DNA from: Cryptocoryne crispatula var. balansae
Lineage: Eukaryota > Streptophyta > Magnoliopsida > Alismatales > Araceae
Direction of reading: 5' to 3'
DNA length: 64,000 nucleotides
NCBI GenBank assembly: GCA_036172225.1
Contig: CM069935.1
Coordinates: 24,463,297 to 24,527,296 of the forward strand
Below the pieces are notes generated by a model that was not told the origin of the DNA, made no database searches, and saw only the letters and a list, made by a program, of their open reading frames with translations. The first letter of the stretch is position 1; every line of letters starts with the position of its first letter. Shown here piece after piece: positions 35,899 to 48,245 of this stretch. Made by a program: the position numbers and the translations under genes.

Positions 35899-38800
35899 TG
35901 TGAAACCTCGAAGATGATATATGTAAAAATACGTATATGTAAAAATATATATATGAGTCTTGGCATATGGCATGGTTTGAAAATTCATTTTTTTTATTTC
36001 CGTTTATTCGGAAGAATGAACTTCTATTATCTTATCTTTGGCTACTATGAAAGTATATGATATTTCATAGAAGATATTAGCCAAAATATGTGATATGCAT
36101 ATATAAAATATATGTCGAGGTTAGGGTTCATAAAATCTGTCTTTGGACCTCTCTCCATCGGAAGTTGCGAATTTCCGATGTTAATTACACCGAGACTCTC
36201 GGACACCCTTGATTAACTGTCGTAGCAATTCGTATATGAAAAGGAGCATTCATCCATAAAATGTTAATATCTGGGTATTATGACCCATAAAAAGCAATGG
36301 AATGCAGATTTAATATTTAAATCTGACAGCACACTGACCATATAAGGTTAAATGACGATGCTAGAACTTGATATCTAGGCTTGAGGGTATGGGCAAGGAT
36401 TTTAACCATACTGCAAGAGATTAGTCTCTCAACTCAATGTCTTATCTTAAGACATAGGTTGAATTATTAAGGCTAATCAAGATCCGAACATATTCGTATC
36501 AAATTCTATGTCGATTTCATATGAATTCTTATATATCGAATAAAATGAAATCTGACCCCACATACCTTCTTTATTGAATTTATGTTGTCCATATTTGAGT
36601 CTATTATTCTAGACTTAGTGATGAAAACAGAATTTTATTTAAGTCTTTATGCTTTGACTTAACAAGATGTAACTTTACTCATAAATTTCGGAGAAATCCA
36701 AGGATGATATATACTTGGATCCGAAAAGACCAAAGGTCTCCCCTCATGTTCAATCATGAGGTTCTTGAGGATATCCTAGGCTCGAGTAAGTGGGTGCTAT
36801 CTAATTTCAAGTCCTAACATCTTGGACTTAAACCAAACACTTTATGAATCTCATCCCTATCTGGCTCGGCCAAAGACATGCATAGGATCTTGTCCTAAAA
36901 GATATATTTCCAGGATGTCCCGGACCTAGATCTGGTTTATGATCAGATTTTGGGTCAATGACCTGTATATGGGTCAATGGGGGAGAATCTGTGACCTGTA
37001 TATGGGTCAATATGAGTTGGGTATATGACCCTTTTATGGATGAGTAGAGAGGCTATATGTGGCCTGAAATATGATCGATAAGGGGGACTGTTTACATGAG
37101 CATATGGTCGTCGGATGTAGATATGCAAAGGGGTGTACGCCCTGCACATGGGCTGGCATAGGGTCATTTACATATAGCTGGATAGGGTCAGATTGAAGAG
37201 GCAGTATATGACATGATATGGCATTGGTAGGGAGATGGGTGGATGACCTATATGGAGATCAGACATGGGGCCGATAGGTGACTTATTATGGGATCTGTAT
37301 GGGTTGAAGAGGTGATTTGTATATATAGGTCGGATAGAGGGGTCAAGGGGTGACATGTATATGGGTTAAGAAGAAGGACTGTTTTGCATAGATTATTATA
37401 GGCTGGCATGTGGTTTAAGTATGGGGTGTTATGGAGGGAGTAACAGCCTCTTCTTCCTCTCTCTTTAGTCTGGTCCGGCTCATATACAGGGCCCTGTCAT
37501 CCTCCTGGGTTGTCCCGGGCTTAAACCTAGTTTATGACCCAGATTAGACCGGGACTGGGATTTGATGTATGTCTACACATTATATGGGGCCAGGTGAGGG
37601 ATTAAATGTAGCCTGGTATGAGGCCAATAGGTATCATATTGAAGACTGCAATATGGTCCTGTATGGGGTGTTAATAGGAGACTAAATGGACTGATCAGGG
37701 GCTATGGACGGATGCTTAGTCATGCAAAGACCCGGGCTGAGATACTATATCAAATAAGGCATGTACATGCCTGAAGTGCCTATCTCCTGAACCACCCAAG
37801 CTCGGCCCACAATTCTGTTATATAAGACCTTCATATTATGGAGATCTGATTATGCTCAAATCTGGGGACAGCCGAAAATCTTTTCTTTGTGAACCCGGTG
37901 GCCTATGGCCAGGAGGCTCATGGGATGGTCGCCTGTCACACAGGACCCTGGTGCATACCAAGGGGGTATCTATCTTAACCTCCTGCACAAGCCCCTCCAA
38001 AATCCAGTTACATTCAGGTCCAAGGCTATCTTAAACCTCCTCTTCAGAGCTCTATTTAAGCTAGGTCCTGCTCAAGGATGAAGACCCTATGAGCTTCCGG
38101 GATGGGGATTCTTACACCTTATTGCTAAAGCTGGAATGCCAAAGCCCAGGATGCCCTGGGGGGGTCAGATTTGAAAGTCTATTTTGAGGGCTGGATCCCA
38201 TGACTCCCCCCCTTCTGCAATCATTCAATTTATTGCAGTCCCTAAATGTTTTAATTTTGAAAGCCCTTAGTTGTATATGCTGATATATGCGTGATAAGTT
38301 ATACACACTAACATGCTCCGGAGTCTTAATGCTCTGGCCTGTGATAGGTGTGGTCTGATTGAATCAGACTGTGCTTGGACCTGGATTAGGCATTGGAAAC
38401 TTGATTCTGTTCAACCTTAAGATTCAGGCTCTGGTTTAGGCTAGTGCTCATATGTCCAGCCTCTCATTCATTATCAGATTTAAGAACAATCCTCTCCTAT
38501 TTATTTTGAACTGGTAGATCAGAACCTAGACGTCTAGGTCCTAAAATCAAGTCTTCAATTTGTTTGAAACCCGAAGGCTAGAGTTCAGTCCAATCTATGG
38601 TTAGACTGTATGTACATCTTGCTCTCTTACGTTCAGATTTAGTTCCCTCAGTCAGATTCTTATGAATCATATATATAAGAGATGATACTTGATCACCATC
38701 ACCCTCCATTGACATATGGGCTCGGTCCATGATTGACCTCTCTCTTATATGGAATTTGTACTAAATTTTTGTGAACTAGGAGAAATGGGCATATTTGCCT

Positions 38801-41800
38801 CTCCTCTTGTTCAAGATGAGTGGATGGGATTGCTTTCAAATCCCACCATGCCTCGGACTGGGAGTTACTTCCCACAGGCCCTCCCGGCCTCAATTTCTAA
38901 AACATGATATGCACTTATTGGAGACCACCCTCCTGTTCTGTCCAATTATGTCCGGACTTGGTCCATTTCCTTTTATGGATCACCAACATACATATGAGAA
39001 GGGATCCTTGATCACTATCCTATATTTGGTTGGAACCATAGGATATGTTGATGAAGTTGAACTTCAATTTTATCATTTTTTGAAGTCATCTCTCCCTTTT
39101 CTATGTGGATCTGCCCCATGACCGGCCTTCTCTTATTATGAGATAAGCCATAGGCGGTTCTTGCTCACTGAATTAGGCCTACTATTAGGCCTTGATTATG
39201 GGCTGTTATAGATTTTTTGCTTACTTATGGTCCTCATAACCGGAGCATAAACATATAGACATACATTGGTTTTTGCTCATCTTTTTATGAGTATCAACAT
39301 ACATATTTTGATTATGCCATATGGCATGTTACATTATGGTGAGGTGTACATATGTCCATAGCCTCCTTATGTCAAGGCTTCTTGTCATGCAATCTGTCCC
39401 GGAATTGATCTTCTTTATCATAGGACCATTCATGTATTTGGTCCCATCCGAGGCATATTCATGGGATTATGCCCAACATTGGGGTATGATCAGCCCTTTG
39501 GCAACCCCGGACCATGAATTGCATGCCTTCATGGTCGGATCCCACATCTCCATCCAGGCCCGGTTGGCCATCTTCTCCCATCGCCTTGTGCTTTGTCTAA
39601 GGCTACCCGGGGGCATTTGGACCATCATATGGGTTCCAAATAGACCGGGTATAACCTCATCCTCATATGCCTTGCTCCACTTCGCCGTAGTTGGACCTTG
39701 GGAGACCTTCTTCATAACTTTCAGACCGGAGGGGGGGACTGTTATGAGAGGAATGATGGAGGAAAGACAGGTTTGTCTAACAGGTTTGTAAGGGTATATG
39801 GGGATATATCCGGAGAGCAATATGGGCTCAATTGGACATGGCCTTCTTTATATCTCAAGAATAGGCCTGAATATGCCCGAGCGGATGAAGAGAATGGGCT
39901 TGTGAAGTCCTAATATATGCCTAGGAGTTGCAGGTTTGGGCCAGGCCATATTTTGCTAAAATGGGAGGGGAATTGAGGGAATTGTCCTCAAGATGGATAT
40001 AGCATCTAGAGGAGGGGACGGCCTATGAAATGGCTATGACATCTTACCTTGGATCCCTTGGAATTCCCTTAGACTCTTGATCAGTGCGGCTGTCCTCTTT
40101 GGTAGGATTTCTGCAGACCTTGCCTTCTCCTCCTCCTTTCTCTTCTCTTGCCCGACCCCTTTCCATGTGCGGGATTGGCCCTATTTATAGGCCACTGGAC
40201 GAGTCTTGTTCACCCAAGAGAGAGTGGGGGATCGTGGGAGTGTGCGGGGGGGGAGAGTGGGGCCATGTTCTCCAACGTGGGGAGAGTGGGGCTTGACCAA
40301 GTCCTTGGATGATCCCGGCCCTTCATTATCATCGGATCCACCCCGTACGCATAAGTACGGATCTCGGCCTTTGGTTAGCTGCCCCGGCCCCTCTCTTGAT
40401 AGCCCAATCCTAGCCCTCCATCCATGGGGTATGCTTATGGCAAATCATTGGCCATCCGGGGCTTGATTGAAGCTAGGCCTTATCGCCTACGCCCAAAGAA
40501 TTAATCCTCCTTAATCAAATATCCAATTAGGCTGGATCCAATGGATATTATCCTATTAAGGATCCAATTAGCCATCTCAATGGACCGGGGAGCATCTTTG
40601 CTTCAATAATCTTGTCAATTGATCAATCCCGGCCCTTAATCACATGCTAATCCAATCAATCGGGACCCTTAATCCCTTAATGGATATTAATCCCATTAAG
40701 GATCCAATTTGATCATCTTCAATGGACCGGGGAATATCCATGCTCCAATGCCTTTGATAATTGGCCAATCCCTACTTGATCATATATTATTTCAATCACT
40801 TAATGGATATTAATACCATTAAGGATCGAGGATTTATCATCCGGTAAGCATCTTTGCTCGGGTATCTACCGGATATCCCATTAACTAGAATCCAATGGAT
40901 ATTATCTCATTAAGGATCCGGTAGGGTCTTTTGATGAGCCGAGGAGATCAATATCTTGTTGATTGATTGATCCTGTCCATTGGATGATCCCGGATCTTTG
41001 AATGGTGCATCGTTTTTTCTTCCCTCCTTCCCCGTGGATCCTCCTCTCATCTGTTTTCTTTTTAAGTCTCCTCATTGGAGACAAACTCTCTACCCGCGGG
41101 GCCTTCTTCTATCCGGCCTTGTCCTCTTCTACCGCACCCTTCTTCTCCACTCGCTTGGATATTCTTTGAAGGAGATCACCGTCTTGGAGTTCCCGGGTGC
41201 CGCCTCTTCCATCTTGGGATCGTGCCGAGGAGGTGCACATCCCACAAGCTATTCCCGGGTAAGTAAAGCTCTAATCATCCACAATTTGTTCATCTATGCT
41301 ATGCACTTCTTTCTATTTTCTCGTCGATAACATGCCCATTGCTCCAATTATTCCATATCATGCCATATATGCATGGCCGGTTACATAGAGATGTATTTTC
41401 TTCAATCTCCCACTGTTTTGTGTTAGTTTGCATATGTATGTGAAGATCCGGCTCCTCAATATGCTGGATTGGGTCATCCTCCAATCCCCGGGCCAAATGG
41501 ATGCCTTCCATATGTATCTAGACCATCGGCAGCATGTCACTAAAGTGGTTACTGCCGGACCTGTTAATCAGGAGCCAGTTTAGCTTCTATTTGCTATTTC
41601 CGGCCCTCCTTTCTTCTTTGGCTAGACAGGACATATGTCCTTAGATATGTACATATGAAGGTGAGGACCCGGCTCTTCAACATGCTGAATTGGGTCCTTT
41701 GGAGAAGGTCTATCATCTGCCTTATATCCATGACCTCTTCTCATTTGTTTTTGTGTTGATTTGAGCATGTGTGAAGACTCGGCTTCTCCATGTATGTGCT

Positions 41801-42557
41801 TTATAGTTTATTTCATACCATGCATATGTCAATATCTATTTCCTTTCTTCGATGCATCGCCCCAATGATGTCCTGCCGGCTTTATAAAGGTCTTGGCTCT
41901 CAATTCCTTATTTGTTTGTACCGAATTGAGCCTCCATTGACCGGGGTCTTTATCACATCCCCCCCCCTCCCTCTTTGGCCCGACAGCACATATGCCCCAA
42001 GTATATGCTGAACTGGGTTTCCTAAGGTGGGTCTGGTCGGGTGCCATTTGCCCAATTATAAGCATGGCCCCCTATATATACATACCTGGCTATGAGCCCT
42101 CTATTGGTAGTATATCACCTAAGTGACTATAGCAGTGTCCGTCCAACTTGATGTCTTGTGATTTCCAGCCCTCTCTCTTCAAAGCTTTGTCGTGAGCATG
42201 TCTTTTTGTCGGAACTCAAGTGTGTATCCCGTAGGACATATATATATACATGTATATGTCCAAGGCCTCCAAACAGGAGCCAATCGGCCCACCTTTCCAA
42301 ATATCCATTGGTAGCATGTCTTGGGTCATATTCCATTTGTTTTGCATCCATATACATGGTGGATTGCATTGGGAGGTCCTGATTTAGGGGAGCATATTCA
42401 TCATATGGAGGGGCTTCATCTCTTCATATGCCATACTTGGCCGGTCTCGGGCACATGACCTTAGGCCTTTCTCTATTGCTAGGCCATAGGGAATTAAATA
42501 TTTTCATTCCCTATTTGTATATGCTCATATTTCATCTAGAAACTTTGAGTGCCAACA
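35899..42557 (-). repeat. 3' LTR of the giant element (left copy, 6,659 bp)
   Basis: On the plus strand it begins TGTGAAACCTCG and ends GTGCCAACA. In element orientation it therefore reads TGTTGGC..GGTTTCACA. The inner boundary is set by a G-rich PPT at 42,558-42,572. It is supported independently by the identical terminal style of the nested LTR C (TGTTGGC..CCCACA, with a target duplication). ORFs inside (up to 156 codons at 39,321-39,791) have no domain and occur in both LTR copies only because the LTRs are duplicates. Confidence 0.85.
40181..40190 (-). promoter_or_regulatory. LTR TATA box (left copy)
   Basis: Minus-strand CTATAAATAG in a GC-rich context. Transcription would begin about 25-35 bases to the left. 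That leaves about 2.4 kb of U3 and about 4.2 kb of R plus U5. Confidence 0.7.
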
Positions 42558-42572
42558 AATGCCCCCCACGGG
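42558..42572 (-). promoter_or_regulatory. Polypurine tract (PPT) for plus-strand priming
   Basis: On the minus strand the sequence is CCCGTGGGGGGCATT, immediately followed by the LTR start TGTTGGC. This G-run position next to the 3' LTR is where a plant Ty3/gypsy PPT is expected. Confidence 0.75.
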
Positions 42573-42720
42573 TAATCTTCCGAAGACCATATTCTGTAGG
42601 GAGATTGCCCGTGTTTTGACCAAAGTGCCTTTTATACTGGCTATATGCATCTGTTCTGATCTTTATCTTTAGCGCCGCCGCAGTGCTATACGGCTAGTGC
42701 GGTGCTTCGGGTCTTCTTCC

Positions 42721-45700
42721 ATGGATCCTGAAGCTCATGGTAGATCGGCTAAGGTATATGTGCCGAAGCCGAGCCGCTTGATCAGATCTCAATATGGGCA
42801 GTTTCAATTCCATTTGGCTGCCAGGGAGCCTATGGATGCTCTGGCTGTCAGGGGGCCTGTTGAGGTGAACAGGATTCATTATGTCGCAGGCCGTTATCAA
42901 TATGACAGGTCGGGTGATTATCCCGCCTATCTGCCTTCCGATGAAGAACTACTGGAATTTATTCGGCTTCCGAGTCCTTTGGAAGACATTCCAGACTCAT
43001 CTCCTTCTCCTCGAGATCGACATTATCTCGAGTGCGCTATCCTTCTGGGCAGAGATTCGCTGATGGGTGCTGTATCTGCTTCATATCCTGCATTCCCGCT
43101 GGGGACCACTCCTCATCAGTCATATCCGTCTCGCTGCTCATTGGGACTGATTGGTGATATTGGCGGCGACTGCACTATGACTTGCGATTTTCAGCCGGGT
43201 ATATGGCGACTGAACCGTCAATGCGATTATGTGTCCTCAGCTCATCGCCGAGGATTATTTCTTCAACCGTGTCATCCCCGTTATAGTGGGGAGAATTATG
43301 ATGGCCGCTGCATATTAGATGATATCTTATCTGGCAGCGTTGACAGCTGGTATGGTAGACTATCAGTATCGGTTCCTCATCGTCCTAGACCTGGCGCTTG
43401 CGAGTGGTTAGAGTATGTTCTAGCCAACTTCTCAGTTCGTCTGGACCGTGTGGGGCTGAAATCGAGATGGGGGCAGCGTTGTATGGCTATCCCCCGCACG
43501 AGGGTTATATTCGGGCATTGGCGAGAAAGGTTCAACCGCGAGATGGAACACTTTCGCCACCGCCGAGGGCGAGACCGCACCGGGACCTGCGGAGCTTCCA
43601 CATGTTATCAGGGTTGCCTATTCACGGGGACCCTTATGAAGAGGTGGTGCTTGATGATCTGCACCGGTGCCAGACCACGGGGACAGGCAACTATTGTTTG
43701 CCCTACTGTCACAGGTTCCTTATGAAGGTATGGCGGGACCTGGCATTTATCAGCAGATCTGACTCTTCTGATGGTCCTAGCAGAGTCAGTTGCCAGGCGT
43801 GGCTTCAATATTTCTATGGAGGCCCATTCTGTTATAAGCGTACATTTGCTCAGCTCGGCAGGGATAGGACTCGCCTTTTGAGGCTATCGCGCCCTCGTCT
43901 TGATCAGACATTATCAATATTGGGTGATATCCCTGAAGTTGAAGATCCCTGGGAGCTTGGAGAGGTTACACACTTGGCAGCGTATTTTGCTTATTGGTTG
44001 TCCACGTTTGCTATTCCATTCGGCGATGCGGACTCTATCAGGGCTGGAGTCATATACCCTGCTTGCAGATTGGCCTGCGGGAAACGGCTTTCTATTGCAC
44101 CTGCTGCCCTGGCGGCCATCTACCATTCTCTGGGAGCCCTGAGTACTCATCCTTTCCCCCGGGACTGCAGAGTTGTTATGGCTACTCATTATATAGGCAC
44201 GTGGGCATCCTTCCTATTCGATGGCGTACCTCCTCCAGAAGATAACATAGATCCATTCCAAGCTCTGATGCTGAGATCAACAGAACGGCGTATTCGGCGT
44301 CCTATAAATGAGCTTGCTTACGGGAGACGTGCTCTCGCTCTATCGCTCAAGGAAAACTCTCCGTGTCCGAAGTTTGATCATAGCCGCAAAGGCTTCGGAC
44401 CACATTCGGGAGTACCGGCGAGAAGGGTACTCAGTGGGTCAGCCCCTTATCAGGCAGACATTCTGAGTGGGCTGGCAGGGAGTGGTATCTGAGCCTCCGT
44501 CTGAGTGTCTTGGTGTTTCGTCAAGAGGGTCAGACCATACTGGAGCCCTACTTCCCTCACCGGTTTGCCAGGAACTTTGGCTTCGATCAAGGAGTGCCGC
44601 CTAATGCAGATTTCGACATCCCTTGCCGTGTATGTCGCCAACCAGATTATCATTTGGTGGCTGCCGAGTGGTGGAACTATCTCCTGAGGCCTTATACTGA
44701 GGCTGCTATTGTTATCCCTCCTATTGGGGCTACTGGTGAGTTCGATATTCTATATGGCAACTGGTGGCTTCATCGCAGCCACAACTATCGAGAGCTTCCT
44801 GCTATTATTTCGAAAGCTGAATTCACCAGATTGAAGTAGAAGGACTGTGCCCCTGTAGATATTGATCCTGCCTATCTCGATAGATATTTTCGAGATCTGA
44901 AGGGGAAGCTTTTGGCACGATATCAGAAGTGGAGCAGACTTGGCCTCCTTCCTGCACCGTTCCTTGAACCATACTCGGGGCTTATTGACCCTTTATCTGA
45001 GCCGCTTCGGTCTGCACATCGAGCACGACAGCCAGCTGCTCCGGCTATTATTGACTGGTATGGGCGGATGGTTCTTGACTGCACTGGACAGCGGCGAGTT
45101 CCTTCTCAGGAGCCTCTGGAGCTTCATGATCGCTCCGGTATATGGCAACGGCATCTTGCTGCTCTGGTATATGCCTGGGGGCCTCTCAGATATGTCCTGG
45201 CCATCGAGCAAGCTTCTACCTTTGATGAAGTCCGCGTATCTGTTCTTCGGGCGGCACGACACGTGGGCCGAGATGCTGGCTTGCTGGTCACTCTGCCACC
45301 TGACCTGCCATCTTCAGGTATACATGTGGTTTTGTATTATCTTTATCGAATATATGCCCTCTTATCTGCTATTCTGCCTTCATTAACAGGCGTTCCTGAA
45401 GCAGGGGCTTCGAAACCTTCTCTGAAGCGATCGGAGTTGTTCGTGGACTCTTCTCGCCCTCAGAAGAGGCCTCGTGAGGGAGAAGGTATTTTCCAACTCC
45501 TTCAACTCATAACAGGGTGATTCTTTATGTTGAATTATAACCCTATCCGTTTTTGGGCAGGCTTCCCTTCTTCCTCTGGCGGAGGAAAGCTTCCAGTGGC
45601 TGTATGTAGCATATCTGTATCAGAGGGGATTCAGGTGGCGGTACCTGCACATGAGGAGATACCCTTGCCAGTAGCTTCTCCTACACCCCGCTCTCCATCT

Positions 45701-47264
45701 CCTATGTCGTTCCATGGGGAAGGAGATATCGACTTTGATGCTGTCCAGGCTGAGAGTGAGCCACCTGTTGGTAATGGCTTTCGACCCTCTTTTCCTTACT
45801 CCCATATTCTTGCTATGTATAATGCTAACATGGTTGGCCTTTCATGTAGGGCCTAGCATTCTGAACGAGGAGTTCATACGACTGGGTGATGTTGCCAGCT
45901 CTCCTCCTCGGACGGTTGGCTTTATCGGGGCCGACATGTTATGTTTAGGGGCGGTCGGTGATGAAAGGGCAGCTAGTTCCTTTATAGGTGAAACAGCCGT
46001 TGCCTTATATCCTTTCAATCTATTCTTTATGGTTGTATAAGCTTATATGCTTATGTTTGTTGCAGCTTCAGGTAGGGTAGATATCCTAGGCCTGTCGATC
46101 GGCGGAGATGTCCGACCGAGCGATATAGGTGCTGCTCCCTCTTTTTCTGGTCATAGCAGTGATGTTCCAACCATCCGGGATACTGCTGGCCCACCTGTAG
46201 ATGCTCCTGGGGGGTCTGGGTCCGCAGAAAAAGATGCTTCTGGTGCAGCCTCTGTTGATTTTGGGGATACTTTGCGGGGTACATGTGCCAGGCTAGCCAC
46301 ACTTTGCAGGGAGCAGTCTGAACTGCTCAAGCTTTCAGTGCATCTGACAACTATAGCTGATGCCTTGACCAGATTAGCCGAAACAAGCTCAGCTCCTAAA
46401 CATGTATTTATTTTGTCACATGCCATATTCCTGCTTTGCATTGTTGCAATTGATTTCATATATGATGTATGCATATCTTGGTTTGCAGACTGATCGTGAG
46501 AAGATGTATCCGGAGATTGACGAGGCCTCAGTTGTAGAGGCAACTCCTCTGGCAGGTATATTGCCTCCTTTTTCTTGTCTTCTCCTTATATTATATATAA
46601 TGTGTCCTGACATGTGTTTCCTCTTGTCTATGCAGTGGATATTCCAGAGGATGCTGGACCTCTGGAGTTGGGCATATCATGGCCTACCTCCATAGTTCCA
46701 GTGTCTAGGATGGGCGCGAGCAGCGGAGACAGTATGATCCGCGCCTTGGATAGCCTCCTGGACCCTCTTCTGCCCGTGGGGGAAATGCAGGAAGAACTGC
46801 AGCGCTCTACGACCTCTTACCATGTCCTGGGTGGGGATATGCAGCTTTGGATCCCCGCCGTGGAGAGAGTTTGGGGCCGGTTCTCCCAGCTTATACGGGA
46901 GAAAGGGGCCTGCCTCGCCTGGGATATCACACATCTGCCCAAGGCGAAAGAGATGAAGAAGGATCTGCAGGCTGTCCGTCTGGACAAGGAGCGCATCAAC
47001 AAGCAATGGGATCATCTGGCCACCCTGCGTGCTGAGGCTCAAGAGACTGCTGATGATCTTCGGGAGGCGGTAGACAGGTCCCTGAAGTATATTGAACAAC
47101 TTCGGGCAGGTGCTTACCAGGCTGGGCTTGAATGTGCCCAACTGTCTGAGGCACTTGATGAGCTGTCTACCGAGTCTGAGCGGGTAGAGGCCGAGGAGCA
47201 GCGTCTAGTAGCTGGGCTGGAGGCACTGGAGCAGCTTCGCCCTTCTTGTCGTCCCCCTCTATAG
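42721..47264 (+). CDS. Antisense passenger gene: plant mobile domain protein with coiled-coil tail (7 exons, damaged exon 1)
   Basis: ATG at 42,721 has good context (ttccATGGA). Exons: 42,721-45,317; 45,390-45,485; 45,561-45,770; 45,850-45,987; 46,066-46,403; 46,489-46,555; 46,636-47,264 (stop TAG). All six introns have GT..AG ends, and phases 1,1,1,1,0,1 agree across every junction. Exon 1 encodes a plant mobile domain (aminotransferase-like family), with landmarks LYGYPPHEGYIRALAR and LSGLPIHGDPY. Exons 3-5 are Ser/Pro-rich and unstructured-looking. Exon 7 ends in a long Glu/Leu/Lys coiled coil. Breaks in exon 1: a frame change at the G-run 43,469-43,473, another near 44,390-44,470, and an in-frame TAG at 44,837-44,839. 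Exons 2-7 are intact. The gene lies between integrase and 3' LTR, opposite to gag-pol. Antisense extra ORFs with such domains are known from Tat elements; the molecular function is unknown. Confidence 0.75.
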
Positions 47265-48245
47265 ATTCGGGGACTGCCCGCTTCATTGTATTTTGCTTTC
47301 TTCTAGGACTATGTTAGTATAATCGAGTCACAGTCCTGTATATGAAAAACTTTGCTTCAAATATTCAGATGCTTTGTTATATATATCTGTGCACGCATTC
47401 CCCTCTATTTGGGTTTTCTTACTGCTTTCAGCCTTATATCTTGCACTCTTGTCTATACGTTGTATCTATGCTTCAAATGACTTATATATAGCATATGCGC
47501 TGTCAGATGAAGCTTGAATAAGAGAATTATGTCTCTTGTGTGCATCGGCTATTGTATATGTGCCTTGCTTTATGAATGATTGTGTTTTCCAAATCTGATA
47601 CTCTTGCTGTTTCTAGATCTGGACATCATCATCGACCTTTATGCTGGCCTTAGAAAATATGTGCTTCTATCATCCAATATCTTGTATGTATATGTTCAGC
47701 CGCTGTCATGTTATATATGGGCTGGTATAGGCTGTAGCCAAGAAACAAAAGGTGTTAACATAGTCCTTCGCTGTCCTTTGCTGTTCTATTGCCTTGGTAT
47801 ATGATATATGCATGATATCTGCGTGTTTTATTCCTCACGCATTCATATTGACATAAGCTCGACATATATGTATACTGCTGCAAACCTGCTATCCCTAGCG
47901 GGGGAACATTTCCATATGCTCTACCGGCGTCGTGGGGATCATATCTTTTTTCTGACCATGGTCCAGGAGGGTGACTGTTCCGATCCCGGGTTGGATTTAT
48001 GGTTTCTGCATCCATTTGCTGGGTCTATGGTTGCCCGGCGTGTGTATCTATTGCATATATTCATTACTCTTTATGGTGAGTGCATCATTTTATCGGGAAA
48101 TGATGGGTCGCAATAAGGCGACTGATGGAGGCGCTGGTCGAATATCAAACGGCGGATATCATAATCGTCTAACCGTTGCCATGCCTCTCCTGCTTGCAGC
48201 TGTCTATATATATTCTTCTGACCCCGATTCTTATTCCCATCGCAG
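47265..48245. other. Spacer between the two copies of the terminal exons
   Basis: About 980 bases rich in 'tatatg' and pyrimidines. It holds no continuous ORF with a domain. It ends in a good pyrimidine-rich acceptor (cttattcccatcgcag) directly before the second exon copy. If exon 5 splices to that copy, this spacer would be intron. Confidence 0.5.

Noticed and set aside
39321..39791. 156-codon ORF in the left LTR, repeated in part in the right LTR
   Set aside because: It occurs twice only because the LTRs are duplicates. It has no domain, and the right-hand copy diverges in frame.
42697..42720. Upstream in-frame extension of the passenger gene beginning with GTG
   Set aside because: The codon at 42,697 is GTG, not ATG. 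The first ATG in frame is 42,721, in good context, so that start was used.
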